Shown: one piece after another, positions 19,658 through 28,977 of the stretch
Numbering within the stretch: position 1 is the first letter of the stretch
How the letters are laid out: each line of letters opens with the position of its first letter
Assembly: GCF_006965485.1 (NCBI RefSeq)
Contig: NZ_CP041360.1
Coordinates: forward strand, 3,693,501-3,757,500
Length of the DNA stretch: 64,000 nt
Direction of reading: 5' to 3'
Source of the DNA: Spirosoma sp. KCTC 42546
GTDB lineage: Bacteria; Bacteroidota; Bacteroidia; Cytophagales; Spirosomataceae
The notes under the pieces: generated by a model
Database searches by the model: none
The model's input: the letters and a program-made list of their open reading frames with translations, nothing else
Told to the model about the DNA's origin: nothing
Made by a program: the position numbers and the translations under genes

Positions 19658-20926
19658 TTATTTATGACTCGAAGTGGCAGAATCAAACACCCGGCAAAAA
19701 TTACCACCCCCTATTTTACCAATTTCGTCTTCGCTAAAGCCTGTCTTAAGTAACGCATCAACGACCGCGTAATAGAAACCAGCCTGCTGATCCTGCCAGG
19801 CTTCGTTCGTACGTTCGCCAATTCGGCCGCTATTTCTACCGCCGGGGCCATTTTGACTAGCATTACCCGGACGACCATCCTGAGGTGGCGTACCGGGATT
19901 ACTTCCGCCCGGTTGGGGAGCTAGGCCACCCGGTCTAGAACCAAAGCTAGCGGCAGATCGGTAAGCCGGAGTCAGTTTGGTATCGGTGCCGATGCAGACA
20001 TGGTCAACGCCGATGACGTCAACCAAAGCTCTGATATTCTGGGCATAGGCTAGGGTTGAATCTGCCAGATGTGTCCATACCCCAATAACTCCACCTGCGT
20101 TGGCAACCCGTTTCGCCTGTTCCTTACTGATGAGCCGTGGGCGCATCATTTTAGCCATATTTTCATTCTGTCCCAGTTGTGTATCGAGCCCGGTATGAGA
20201 GATGAGCACCGGGTGGGTTGTGAGTTTTAAGGCCGCATTTATTGTATCATTGCTGCAATGGGTAAGGTCTATAAGAATACCGAGCTTATTACATTCTCGG
20301 ATGACATCGGCACCGAACGCAGTTAGTCCACCGTACTGAGCGGGTTTTGTGTAAACGTCACCCAAAGGCAAGGATGCATCGTTGTCATGAAGCAGTCCAA
20401 GGTGCCGCAAGCCTCGGTTGTATGCTACCCCAAGCCGATCCAGATGCCCTTCCAGAAAGTGACCACCCTCAACCGATTGAATAAGGGCTGGCTGGTGCTT
20501 CGTATAAGCAGAACGCAGGTCGGCCAGATTCATTGAACGCTTTAGGTTGTTGCTTTGCAGCATCTGGTCCATTGCATCCAATCCGGTTATGAACCGATTA
20601 TAGGCATCGCCAGGGTTACGTAACTGTTGATAGTCAACAGCAAATGTCATGCAGATAGCCGATAAGCCTGACTTCTTCATCTCGCCCGCCAGATCGACTG
20701 TTGGACCCGGCAACTCGGCAGCATCTAGGGGCACATCGATATGATTGTGAGTATCAACGCCAATCGTGTTGGCTACGATTGTGGTTACCCTTGGATCGAT
20801 CTCATCTGGATTGGCTGCATCGCCAGACCATGACAGCAGCGGGTTCATGGCCAGTACTGTTCCTGCCCCGGTTAAGGTGTTGATAAATGTCCGCCGTGTC
20901 CATGCCTGCTGGTTATTTTTTTTCAT
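19658..20926 (-). CDS. Membrane dipeptidase (peptidase M19), Tat-exported, with Gly/Pro-rich insertion
   Basis: A 422-residue protein with a twin-arginine start (WTRRTFINTLTGAGTVLA). The zinc-site motifs of renal-dipeptidase-like enzymes are present: DTHNHID (58-64), SVEGGHFLEG with Glu153, IDLTHCS with His223, and LISHTG with His244; GTDTK (Asp315) follows. M19 enzymes cut dipeptides, including D-amino-acid-containing ones. Residues ~329-372 are an unusual low-complexity insert rich in Gly, Pro, Asn and Arg, placed between the last core motif and the C-terminal helices. The export signal implies a periplasmic or surface enzyme. Confidence 0.9.
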   Translation of the reverse strand: MKKNNQQAWTRRTFINTLTGAGTVLAMNPLLSWSGDAANPDEIDPRVTTIVANTIGVDTHNHIDVPLDAAELPGPTVDLAGEMKKSGLSAICMTFAVDYQQLRNPGDAYNRFITGLDAMDQMLQSNNLKRSMNLADLRSAYTKHQPALIQSVEGGHFLEGHLDRLGVAYNRGLRHLGLLHDNDASLPLGDVYTKPAQYGGLTAFGADVIRECNKLGILIDLTHCSNDTINAALKLTTHPVLISHTGLDTQLGQNENMAKMMRPRLISKEQAKRVANAGGVIGVWTHLADSTLAYAQNIRALVDVIGVDHVCIGTDTKLTPAYRSAASFGSRPGGLAPQPGGSNPGTPPQDGRPGNASQNGPGGRNSGRIGERTNEAWQDQQAGFYYAVVDALLKTGFSEDEIGKIGGGNFCRVFDSATSSHK

Positions 20927-21131
20927 GATTTTCAGTTAGGTGAATTGCCAGAAGGATTGGATTCTTCCACCGCTGATTTCTGATCAGCATCGTTTGATAA
21001 AGACAGACCTTCTGGAATACCCTGGTTTTGACCGATTGGGTATTTTCAATACCGTATACGCATGTCAAGTGCTGTATTGTTGCACCCATACCAATCGTAG
21101 CTGTAGAGCAATTTTGGTCAGTTCACCTTAC

Positions 21132-21542
21132 CTATTTTTCTCTTTTGAAGGCAACCGCTTCAATTTCCACTAAGTAGTCGGGATTGGCTAAACCGGCAAC
21201 AATGATTCCAGTAATTACAGGGGGATTACTTAATTTTTTCAGAAAGCCTTGAGCGCCTTCAAAGCCCTTTCGTACGTCCTGGCCTTGAACAATATAAATT
21301 GTTAATTTAAACAAGTCATCTACCGTGGCATCGCAGGCATTTAGAGCAGTTTCAATATTTTTTAAAACATACTCTGTTTGTAAGGTTATATCACCTTTCC
21401 CAATTATTTCCAGGTCTTTTGTTATTGCGTTCTGGCCGCCAATATAAATTGTACTTCCATTTCCTTTTGTAATGGCTACCTGAGAGAAAGCAGGATTTTT
21501 TAGTAATTGGTCCGGGTTCAGAAATTCTATGCTTGAGTTCAT
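21132..21542 (-). CDS. Rid/YjgF-family protein lacking the canonical Arg
   Basis: The ATG at 21542 gives MNSSIEFLNPDQLLKNPAFSQ in family register (136 aa), so the 15-codon upstream extension is rejected. Family features are IYIGGQNAITKD, LQTEYVLKNIETALNACDATVDDLFKLTIYIV (LQTEYVLKNIETALN then DDLFKLTIYIV) and YLVEIEAVAF. Canonical RidA has an Arg in a P-A-R-T/S-x-V motif for imine deamination; here the matching segment reads PVITGIIVAGL with no Arg. This suggests a Rid subfamily without classical 2-iminobutanoate deaminase activity. The EthD-like gene lies 118 bases upstream on the same strand. Confidence 0.82.
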   Translation of the reverse strand: MNSSIEFLNPDQLLKNPAFSQVAITKGNGSTIYIGGQNAITKDLEIIGKGDITLQTEYVLKNIETALNACDATVDDLFKLTIYIVQGQDVRKGFEGAQGFLKKLSNPPVITGIIVAGLANPDYLVEIEAVAFKREK

Positions 21543-21660
21543 AGTGTATGGATGTTGGTTAGTCAATGAACATGAACTAGTTAACAAGACCTATGTCGCA
21601 CACAACGCCGAAGAGCAAATCTCAACTGGACAAACCGGGCGTTTCTGAAAAGTTTAAAAA

Positions 21661-22086
21661 TCACTTTACCACCTCACTAATCAGTATAGTAGGACTGATA
21701 TTGGTGTACTTCGGAAAATCTGCCCGTATAGCCTCTCTATTGGGGGCGATAGCCGCCTGATAATCAGGTAGACTCTTAACATAAAAACTTCCAATAGCCA
21801 TGAATGGTAATGGAGAGTTGGGGATTCCACTTGAAATACCTTTTTCTATGGTATAACGTACCAAATTAGACCCTAACAAACCTGCTACAAATGGCATATG
21901 ACTTTTTTCGTAATAATCCATATCGAACGTTTTACCTTCTGCATAAGGGTATAAAATGGACACCTTAACCAAACCTTTTTCGACAACGTCCGCTTGATTT
22001 TCGGATTTAGGAGCCTGCTTTTGTTGAGCAAATGTTGAAAAACATGGGCCCAGAACTAATAAAACGAATACGAGTTTACGTTTCAT
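21661..22086 (-). CDS. EthD family protein with signal peptide
   Basis: A 141-residue protein with a signal peptide (cleavage after STFAQ, residue 21). The mature part is one dimeric alpha/beta-barrel unit: VKVSILYPYAEGKTFDMDYY, KSHMPFVAGLLG, and a C-terminal strand. The pattern Y-P-x-x-x-x-x-x-F-D-x-x-Y-Y-x-x-x-H-x-P is the EthD/REDY-like signature. The biochemical role is unknown, and export is unusual for the family. Confidence 0.8.
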   Translation of the reverse strand: MKRKLVFVLLVLGPCFSTFAQQKQAPKSENQADVVEKGLVKVSILYPYAEGKTFDMDYYEKSHMPFVAGLLGSNLVRYTIEKGISSGIPNSPLPFMAIGSFYVKSLPDYQAAIAPNREAIRADFPKYTNISPTILISEVVK

Positions 22087-22828
22087 ACTGCTATTTTTTA
22101 ATTGTTTCTATATTAAAAAGCATTGATTATGAGTAAGTTAACTTCCTGAGCTACTGAATTCATGCCTTTGGGATCGAGAATCCTGTTGACCGAAAGCTAC
22201 CACAAGCGGAGCAGCTAGAAACCCTGTTGGCTAATCCGATTTTGCAATTTGGTTAATATTTTTAAACTCTTCCAGGATTTCCTTTTGAAACTAAATGGTT
22301 GTTATTCTGCTCCATTAATCGACCAGGTTGGGAGTTGAACGTTTTGCTTCCTAAGCCAACTATATATACCAGCACACCCAACATGAACTTACTCAGCCTA
22401 TCTATAAATCTGAATTTTAAGCATTCAAACTAACTCTGACTTGTCCTGGAAAAAGTTAACCAGTTTGTGGTCAACTTTTTCCAGGACAAGTCAAAAATGA
22501 TTTCTTCAAAATGAGGTGATTTAGGACACATCTTTCAACGAAAACCTATGAGTCATTCAATATGGGTTGTTACAGGTAGTTCTTTTGTTAATAACCGGAT
22601 TCAGATTTGGCTGGCTAGAGAATGTCTCCTTCAATGTTTCTGATAATTCCTATAAGGTGTACCTAAATTTAGTCAATATTGAACCTAAAAATAAATTGGC
22701 ACCTAACTACCACTTCAAAAACGCAAATTACCCATCAAGTGTGTTAATGACTCAATCGCAATGTAGAAGCCTTTCCTAAATGGTTAACATAAATCGAAAA
22801 GGATGTAATTTTATCTTATCGTCTTTAT
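22087..22828. other. 742-base region without a supported gene
   Basis: It lies between the EthD-like gene and the LytS-type kinase, which are divergent. It holds one strong inverted repeat (22438-22492, listed separately) and short open frames that I do not consider genes. The left half contains a 32-codon open stretch (22158-22256) that reads like the end of a protein but has no start. It may be a graveyard of a lost gene plus the promoter of the kinase. Confidence 0.5.
22438..22492. repeat. 24-bp inverted repeat with 7-nt loop
   Basis: Arms 22438-22461 and 22469-22492 pair at 23 of 24 positions; the core word is ttgtcctggaaaaagttaac. No T-run follows on either strand. The arm sequence resembles terminal inverted repeats of IS3-like elements, so it could be a remnant of abutted IS ends, but I cannot verify this. 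Confidence 0.75.
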
Positions 22829-24901
22829 ATGTTTACACCGTTCTGCCATCGATTTATCCTGCTTTTGGTGGCATTAATCTGCCCAGGGTTTCTGTATGCC
22901 CAATCCCAAACAATCGATAGTTTACAAAAGCTATTACCCACTCTCCAGGCAACAGCTCGAATTGATGCGATTAATGCGCTAAGTGAAGCGTTCTGGAGTT
23001 TGCGAAACCTTGATTCTTCTAAAGCACTCGCCTTCAGGGCTGCTGAAGAGTCAACAGCTTGCAACTATCAATTAGGACTTGGTGAGGCATTAACTAACTT
23101 GGCTACCATCGATTACGAAATTGGAAATTTTGTTGAAATGGAGAAAAGAAGCCGTATTGCCATTTCTCTTTTTACAAAAAAACATGCAGAAAAACGACTG
23201 GCTAGGGCCTGTTCTCTGTTAGGACAGGCAATTTGGGCGCAAAGCAAATTTGACCCAGCAATCGAAGTCTTTAATCAGGCAGCCTTCTATTTTGGCCAAT
23301 ATAAAGACTCAACTGCTCTAGGCAGAACATTTGGCCGGATGGCTTTATTAGAAGAAGAACGAGGGAATTACGAATTAGCGTTTCAATACAGCTTAAAGGC
23401 CCTGAAATTTAGCCAAAATGAAGCTTATTTTTCTTTAGGGCAGCTATATGCTGATGTAGGTGATTATGAAACTGCCCGAGATTATTATGGAAAAATCAAC
23501 CAACGACTTAAGCTAGGCACCTACCTTAAACTTGGTGAAACTTATTACCTACAAGCGAAGTATGATTCAGCTCTTTATTACTACCAATTACACATAAAAG
23601 AGAGCCGTGATTTACCAAAAAAAACATTGACCAAAACTTACGCGCTTCTAGGTGGATTATACCTGAAATTAAAAAATTACAAGACAGCTCTATCGTACCT
23701 AAACATTTCACTTACTGATTTTAAAATTGACAATAATCGCAATTGGGTTATGCGTGTATTGCTTGAATTGGGCAAAACCTATAAGGAGACAGGTGAGGTA
23801 AACAAATCAATTTCTACAATAAATGAGCTGCTGACGTACGCTGAGGAGTCAGGTGCCAAACAGTATATGCGGGATGCCCATTACTTATTGTTCCAGTTAT
23901 TTGAGGACTTAAACCAAGAGAATCGCGCTTATTTACACCTTAAACGCTATACAACGCTCAACAATGAGATCGGGATTGATTTGTCAGTCCGAAAACTAGC
24001 CTTTTATAAAACTTCCTACGAGCGGGAGCAGGCACAACTAAAAATTACCCTGTTAAACCAGCAAAAGCAATTGCAACAGGAGGAATTGAAACAGACGGCT
24101 CAGCAACGCCAATTTCTGTTCATTGGCCTACTGGCGATCGCTCTCATTGGGATTGTGTTGATCCGAAATACGCTATTGAAAAGACGCGAGGAGAAGCACC
24201 TCAGAGAACTGGCGGAAACGGAACTCCGAATACAAAAGCTCGAGACAAAAAAGCAATTGGGCGAACTGGAAATGCAGGTTCTTCGAACGCAAATGAATCC
24301 ACATTTTCTATTCAATTCACTGAATTCAATCAACCGATTCATTCTGCAAAATAATAAATCCCAAGCTTCGCTATACCTGACTAAGTTTTCGAGACTTGTA
24401 CGGATGATCCTGCAAAATTCGCAGAATAAACTCATCACGTTGGAGCAGGAACTGGAATCGTTAAAGCTGTATTTGAGCCTGGAATCTCTCCGTTTTGACG
24501 ACCATTTTTCATATACCATCACAATTGAGGAAGAGCTCGATGCTGAGGCACTTAAAGTGCCTCCCTTAATTATCCAGCCATATGTGGAAAATGCCGTCTG
24601 GCATGGATTAATGCATAAGGAAGAAAAAGGCCAAATGAATATAGACGTATCTAGCGATAAGGGGTTTATCTATATCAAAATTTTGGATAACGGCATTGGT
24701 CGTCAAAAGTCAACTACCTTACAGGAGAGTATAGATGAGACCCATAAGCCAATGGGGCTGGGCATTACTTCGGAACGAATTGCCCTGTTACAGGAGTCAG
24801 TGTCAAAAGACTCTGTTGTGGTCATCAATGACCTTATTGACTCGAATGGTACTCCATGTGGTACAGAGGTTATCCTTCAATTACCCGAGCTGTATGATTA
24901 A
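22829..24901 (+). CDS. TPR-containing LytS-type sensor histidine kinase
   Basis: A 690-residue protein: signal peptide (to about residue 26), TPR repeats over roughly 40-390, a transmembrane helix (FLFIGLLAIALIGIVLIRN, ~428-446), coiled coil, then the His_kinase domain of the LytS/YehU class with QMNPHFLFNSLNS (phospho-acceptor His492) and the N box PPLIIQPYVENAVWHG, ending with an ATPase segment DNGIGR and GLGITSERI. Its stop overlaps the start of the response regulator by 8 bases, so the two are translationally coupled and form a two-component system. Confidence 0.93.
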   Translation: MFTPFCHRFILLLVALICPGFLYAQSQTIDSLQKLLPTLQATARIDAINALSEAFWSLRNLDSSKALAFRAAEESTACNYQLGLGEALTNLATIDYEIGNFVEMEKRSRIAISLFTKKHAEKRLARACSLLGQAIWAQSKFDPAIEVFNQAAFYFGQYKDSTALGRTFGRMALLEEERGNYELAFQYSLKALKFSQNEAYFSLGQLYADVGDYETARDYYGKINQRLKLGTYLKLGETYYLQAKYDSALYYYQLHIKESRDLPKKTLTKTYALLGGLYLKLKNYKTALSYLNISLTDFKIDNNRNWVMRVLLELGKTYKETGEVNKSISTINELLTYAEESGAKQYMRDAHYLLFQLFEDLNQENRAYLHLKRYTTLNNEIGIDLSVRKLAFYKTSYEREQAQLKITLLNQQKQLQQEELKQTAQQRQFLFIGLLAIALIGIVLIRNTLLKRREEKHLRELAETELRIQKLETKKQLGELEMQVLRTQMNPHFLFNSLNSINRFILQNNKSQASLYLTKFSRLVRMILQNSQNKLITLEQELESLKLYLSLESLRFDDHFSYTITIEEELDAEALKVPPLIIQPYVENAVWHGLMHKEEKGQMNIDVSSDKGFIYIKILDNGIGRQKSTTLQESIDETHKPMGLGITSERIALLQESVSKDSVVVINDLIDSNGTPCGTEVILQLPELYD

Positions 24902-25634
24902 AGCCATCCTGATCGATGACGAGGCCCATTGCCTGGATACGCTTAGTATCCTGCTGGCAGATCACTGCCCAGAGGTAACCATACTTCAGACCTGCCGATC
25001 CGCCAAAACGGCCATTGAGGCTATTGAACAAGCAAAACCCGATGTAATTTTTTTAGATATTCAAATGCCGGGCACCACCGGGTTTCAACTACTGGAGCAA
25101 TTGGGCCAGGTGTCATTTGCCGTTATTTTTACGACGAGCTATGATCAATATGCGATTAAGGCCATCCATCTTAGTGCACTCGACTATCTACTAAAACCTG
25201 TTGACCCTGCTGAATTGATAGTGGCAGTTGACAAGGTAAAACGACAAAAGGCTATACCTTCTCCGGAGCATTTTGAATTGCTTTTTGACCGACTTCATAA
25301 CAAGCTGAGCGGCTTTCGGAATATTGCCATTCCTACACTGGAAGGGTTTGAATTTATTCCCGTTGACCAACTTATTTTCTGTGAAGCCGATGATAATTAC
25401 ACATATCTTATCCTGAAAGATAAACGGAAAGTTATTGCCTCACGCACGCTGAAAGCTATAGAAGAGCAACTACGGGAATTCCCCTATTTTGTCCGTGTTC
25501 ACCATTCCTACATTGTCAATATAAATGAAGTGACCAAATATGTTCGTGGTGAAGGAGGGTATTTAATTATGAGTGATAGTTCGGTTGTTAATGTTTCCCG
25601 TAGCCGCAAGGAAGCGCTGCTCAAGTTGTTTTGA
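24894..25634 (+). CDS. LytTR-family response regulator
   Basis: The ATG at 24894 gives MIKAILIDDEAHCLDTLS; the longer open frame inside the kinase gene is rejected. It is 246 residues. The receiver domain has Asp8/Asp9, phospho-acceptor Asp55 in VIFLDIQMPG, Thr-Ser in IFTTSYDQYA, and LLKPVDP. The C-terminal LytTR DNA-binding domain shows CEADDNYTYLIL, FVRVHHSYIVNINEV and VNVSRSRKEALLKL. It is the partner of the upstream LytS-type kinase. Likely targets are unknown; the next gene downstream encodes a VCBS protein 558 bases away. Confidence 0.95.
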   Translation: MIKAILIDDEAHCLDTLSILLADHCPEVTILQTCRSAKTAIEAIEQAKPDVIFLDIQMPGTTGFQLLEQLGQVSFAVIFTTSYDQYAIKAIHLSALDYLLKPVDPAELIVAVDKVKRQKAIPSPEHFELLFDRLHNKLSGFRNIAIPTLEGFEFIPVDQLIFCEADDNYTYLILKDKRKVIASRTLKAIEEQLREFPYFVRVHHSYIVNINEVTKYVRGEGGYLIMSDSSVVNVSRSRKEALLKLF

Positions 25635-26191
25635 TGGATCGGTTAGAATACATATTCAGGCTAACTCTCAGTTCGAGTTGCAACGATTGTTTCCTTCAAC
25701 GGTCTACCCCTAGTCCAATCAGGACTTCGTCAATCCACTAGCCTGCTTCCAGTCTAATTTTCCAAATGCGCGGTTAACGCCATCTGGATCAAGATTTACT
25801 TCCCAATACTTCTTCTGAGGCTAACTCTTTCTGGGTGTATGGCAGGATTGTTATAAAAAATCCAGCTATATCCATACAACTACTTAGTAAACCCGTCAAC
25901 TACTCATTGCCACTTTTCGGAACCAATTCGGTCGGATAGCTTTGACTTGCAAGTCAATAAGCGGGCATTTGGGGTATGTCGTCAAGTGTAAGGTGGTTAG
26001 TCAGGTCGGACAGCTTGACCAACTCAATCAATTCCGTATGAATTAGACAGCGATGGGCAATTGGAGTTACAAGGGTCGGTTTAGCGGCAAGAAAGGACAT
26101 TCTGCATCCTCCTTGCCGCTTACCGAACAAGCTAAGGGCAGCTTGAGGGGCATCCGTAAAAAGCAGTTTACATTTAATCATATTGATAACT
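25635..26191. other. 557-base region without a supported gene
   Basis: Only short open frames on both strands, none with a recognisable start, family motif or codon pattern. I see no strong hairpin. It presumably holds the promoter of the FG-GAP/VCBS gene; tacattta at 26171-26178 is a weak match to a -7 box. Confidence 0.5.
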
Positions 26192-27523
26192 ATGAAACGC
26201 AAGTCAACAGTAGGGTACTATCTGGCAATAGCCCTTCGGGCATTTACTCTTTTTAGCACGTTCAGTCTACTTACAGTCGGGGCCGCCAATGCGCAGCACC
26301 CATTTTATGCCTTTGTCTATGGAGATGCCACGCCAACCTATGCAGACGCAACCTCTTCCCATGTGCCCCAGGACCCAGATCTACACGCATTAGATGCCAC
26401 ATTCGTCGATGTCGACAAAGACGGTGATCTGGATGTCGTCATTGCTGTTGAGATGGGAGCAAACCGGCTCTATCTGAATGATGGAAAAGGAAAACTCACC
26501 TGGAAAAAAGAGGCCTTTGGTACTGCCCGCCATGATAGTGAACATGTCTTAAGTGCCGATTTTAATAAAGATGGTTATCCTGATCTTGTATTTGTCGCCG
26601 AAGACGATCATGCTCATCAACTTTTTTACGGCGGTCCGGGCGGCACATTCAAGGAGGTGACCGACAGGCTTCCTGCCAAAAGTGAAGGCAATGCATTGGC
26701 TGTAGCCGATGTCAATAATGATGGCCTGCCAGACATTCTCATTGGTAATTCGGGTGAAGAAAGACCGGGTAAAACCGAGCGTGCTTCAGGCCAGGATTTT
26801 CTTTGGCTCAATGATGCAAAACGGCCTGGCTATTTTATTGACGCAACAATCACACACATGCCAAAAGATAATGACGACACCCAGGATATTAAACTGGCTG
26901 ATCTGGATGGGGATGGTGACCTGGACATGATCGTTGCCAACGAAACGCCCCCCAGTCGTTTACTCCTAAATGATGGTCAGGGCCATTTCTCAGATGCCTC
27001 CGATCGGCTGGAGTTGCTCGTACCGATGGAAACAAGGATGGTGCAGATTGTTGATGTGAATAGCGATAAGAAACCAGATCTGTTATTTTTTAACCTCACC
27101 AGCAACAATCACGGATGGGATAAAGACCCGCAGGTTCGCTTGCTGCTTAATGATGGAAACGGTCGCTTTACCGATCAGACAAAATCTCATTTGCCAGAAA
27201 ATCGATTTTCCAGTTGGGGAGGGGCTATCGTCGATTTTAATCGGGATGGTCGGCCAGATATTCTAGTAGGGGCTATTCAGGTACCGGGTTTTGTTCCGTT
27301 ACAGGTACGAGCCTGGAAAAATGAGGGTAATGGCCAATTCAAGGATGTGACAACGGAAGTTGTGCCTAGCTTAACGGTCGGACGTCATTGGGGAATGGCG
27401 CTAGGGGATTTAAACGGAGACGGTATCGACGATATCTTTATCGGTGCGTGGGGTACCCAAGCTCGTCTATTGCTCAGCCGCAGTCCAGTAAGCAGCGAAT
27501 CGACGAAATCTAAGGGTGAATAA
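26192..27523 (+). CDS. Secreted FG-GAP/VCBS repeat protein
   Basis: Read from ATG 26192 (443 aa; an in-frame TTG lies 9 bases upstream). It has a signal peptide (cleavage near ANAQ, residue 33) and six or more repeats built around DxDxDGxxD calcium loops, for example DVDKDGDLDVV, DFNKDGYPDLV, DVNNDGLPDIL, DLDGDGDLDMI, DFNRDGRPDIL and DLNGDGIDDIF. These form a seven-bladed beta-propeller like integrin alpha or fungal lectin domains. It lacks a C-terminal sorting domain, so it is probably periplasmic or released. Its function is not known. Confidence 0.9.
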   Translation: MKRKSTVGYYLAIALRAFTLFSTFSLLTVGAANAQHPFYAFVYGDATPTYADATSSHVPQDPDLHALDATFVDVDKDGDLDVVIAVEMGANRLYLNDGKGKLTWKKEAFGTARHDSEHVLSADFNKDGYPDLVFVAEDDHAHQLFYGGPGGTFKEVTDRLPAKSEGNALAVADVNNDGLPDILIGNSGEERPGKTERASGQDFLWLNDAKRPGYFIDATITHMPKDNDDTQDIKLADLDGDGDLDMIVANETPPSRLLLNDGQGHFSDASDRLELLVPMETRMVQIVDVNSDKKPDLLFFNLTSNNHGWDKDPQVRLLLNDGNGRFTDQTKSHLPENRFSSWGGAIVDFNRDGRPDILVGAIQVPGFVPLQVRAWKNEGNGQFKDVTTEVVPSLTVGRHWGMALGDLNGDGIDDIFIGAWGTQARLLLSRSPVSSESTKSKGE

Positions 27524-27662
27524 TATCTAATTGATTATCAGTCAAATAGGTGAAAGTTGTAAAATTTTATAAAAAAATTCGATTTTAGGAGGGGACATTT
27601 TTCGATTTTCCGCCACTACTATGTAAAAGCAATATTATTTACTTTTTTCCCTGTAAAGTCCA

Positions 27663-28775
27663 GTGACTACCTATCTACGCTATAAACCGGAAGATTTTAT
27701 CCAGGACGACCATTTTCGCCATTGGGTTCTCAGTCCCGATGACGAAATGGAACAGTTCTGGACAAATTTCCTGACCATTTACCCCGATAAAAAAACTGAT
27801 GTTACCCGAGCTCGTGCGTTGCTATTGGCTATGGATTCGCTTGGAGACGAGCCAAGCCTTGTGCAGGGACAACGAATGAAGACCGTTATTTTCGACCACA
27901 TCGAAGGGACTGAAACAGCTACCCCATCGGTATTTAAATCCGTCTACCGGAACGTATCAACCTATTGGGTATCGATTGCTGCGACAATCGCCCTGGTCGG
28001 AATGGTTTGGTGGTTTATCGCGAGCCGCGGATCGAACGGATTACCACCAACCTATGAAAAGCAAATAGCGCAGGTACGTGTTCCACTCGTGGAGAAAGCC
28101 AATCAAACAAAAACGTCTCAACGCATCCTGTTACCGGATGGGAGCAGCGTTCTGTTAAGTCCGAATGCTAAAGTGAGTTATGAAAAGGACTTTTCCGGCC
28201 AGCAGCGAAAAGTGTACCTATCCGGACAGGGCTATTTTGAAGTCGTGAAAAACGATTCAAAACCGTTCTTCGTCTTTGCCAATAACGTAGTTACCCAGGT
28301 AGTCGGGACGCGCTTCACGGTCAATAGCGCGCAAAGTGCCATTGGTATTAGTGTCATTGTCAAATCGGGAAAAGTAAAAGTATTTACCCTTGAGCAGTAC
28401 CAAAAACCAGAAACTCAAAAAGCAGGGGAAACGATCTTGCTCACCGCGAATCAGCAAGCGACCTATGATCCAGCACAGGCCTTACTGACCAAGAGTATTG
28501 TTGCTAAGCCGGAAATTTTACAAAAACCCGAGAAATTTCCTGGTTTCAATTTCAACGGTGCCGCCATCAACGATGTCTTTTCCACACTGGAACACTCGTA
28601 TGGGGTCACGATTGCCTATAACAAACAGACAGTTGAAAACTGTAATCTAACGGCTCAACTAGGCGATGAGCCCTTATTTAAAAAATTAGATATTATCTGT
28701 CGGACGATTGATGCGACTTACGAAGTGTGGGGAACAAAAATTGTCGTGACCGGAAAAGGCTGTTCACCTGAATAA
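27663..28775 (+). CDS. FecR-family anti-sigma factor (GTG start)
   Basis: A 370-residue protein. Residues 1-100 form the cytoplasmic sigma-binding part, YWVSIAATIALVGMVWWF (~100-117) is the single transmembrane helix, and the periplasmic part carries the FecR core (ILLPDGSSVLLSPNAKVSYE, YLSGQGYFEVVKNDSKPFFV, VVGTRFTVNS) followed by a C-terminal STN-like region (FNFNGAAINDVFSTLEHSYG). It passes a signal from a TonB-dependent receptor to an ECF sigma factor. Normally the sigma gene lies just upstream; here it does not, and the nearest one is 18 kb away at 47019. The susC gene follows. Confidence 0.92.
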   Translation: MTTYLRYKPEDFIQDDHFRHWVLSPDDEMEQFWTNFLTIYPDKKTDVTRARALLLAMDSLGDEPSLVQGQRMKTVIFDHIEGTETATPSVFKSVYRNVSTYWVSIAATIALVGMVWWFIASRGSNGLPPTYEKQIAQVRVPLVEKANQTKTSQRILLPDGSSVLLSPNAKVSYEKDFSGQQRKVYLSGQGYFEVVKNDSKPFFVFANNVVTQVVGTRFTVNSAQSAIGISVIVKSGKVKVFTLEQYQKPETQKAGETILLTANQQATYDPAQALLTKSIVAKPEILQKPEKFPGFNFNGAAINDVFSTLEHSYGVTIAYNKQTVENCNLTAQLGDEPLFKKLDIICRTIDATYEVWGTKIVVTGKGCSPE

Positions 28776-28853
28776 TTCCTACTAACCTTTAAACCGAACT
28801 AACTCCGCTCTGCCTATGGGTAACTAGTCGCCAGATCCCCACAAATAAAAATA

Positions 28854-28877
28854 CCGGTAATGTGTCCGCATTACCGG
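28854..28877. repeat. Hairpin between fecR and susC
   Basis: A perfect 9-bp stem, ccggtaatg (28854-28862) with cattaccgg (28869-28877), and a 6-nt loop. It has no T-run on the plus strand, but an A-rich stretch precedes it, giving a T-rich tail on the minus strand. It may structure the susC leader. Confidence 0.6.
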
Positions 28878-28977
28878 CAACTCCCCCTCGTGTTATCCGC
28901 TAACAAACCTGTTTCCAGCAGGTCGGGGATTGTTTTGCCCAGTAATTCCAATACATGAACCAAAACGGAGTAAATCT

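Noticed and set aside
22158..22256. 32-codon open stretch reading FGIENPVDRKLPQAEQLETL and on to a stop
   Set aside because: It looks like the end of a protein, but it has no start and no family match that I can name. It may be a remnant, which I cannot support.
22567..22779. 70-codon open frame upstream of the LytS-type kinase
   Set aside because: No motif, no good start, and AT-rich composition typical of intergenic DNA.
25954..26202. 82-codon minus-strand frame before the VCBS gene
   Set aside because: Partly basic sequence that I first considered a transposase fragment, but no DDE motif or IS end is visible.
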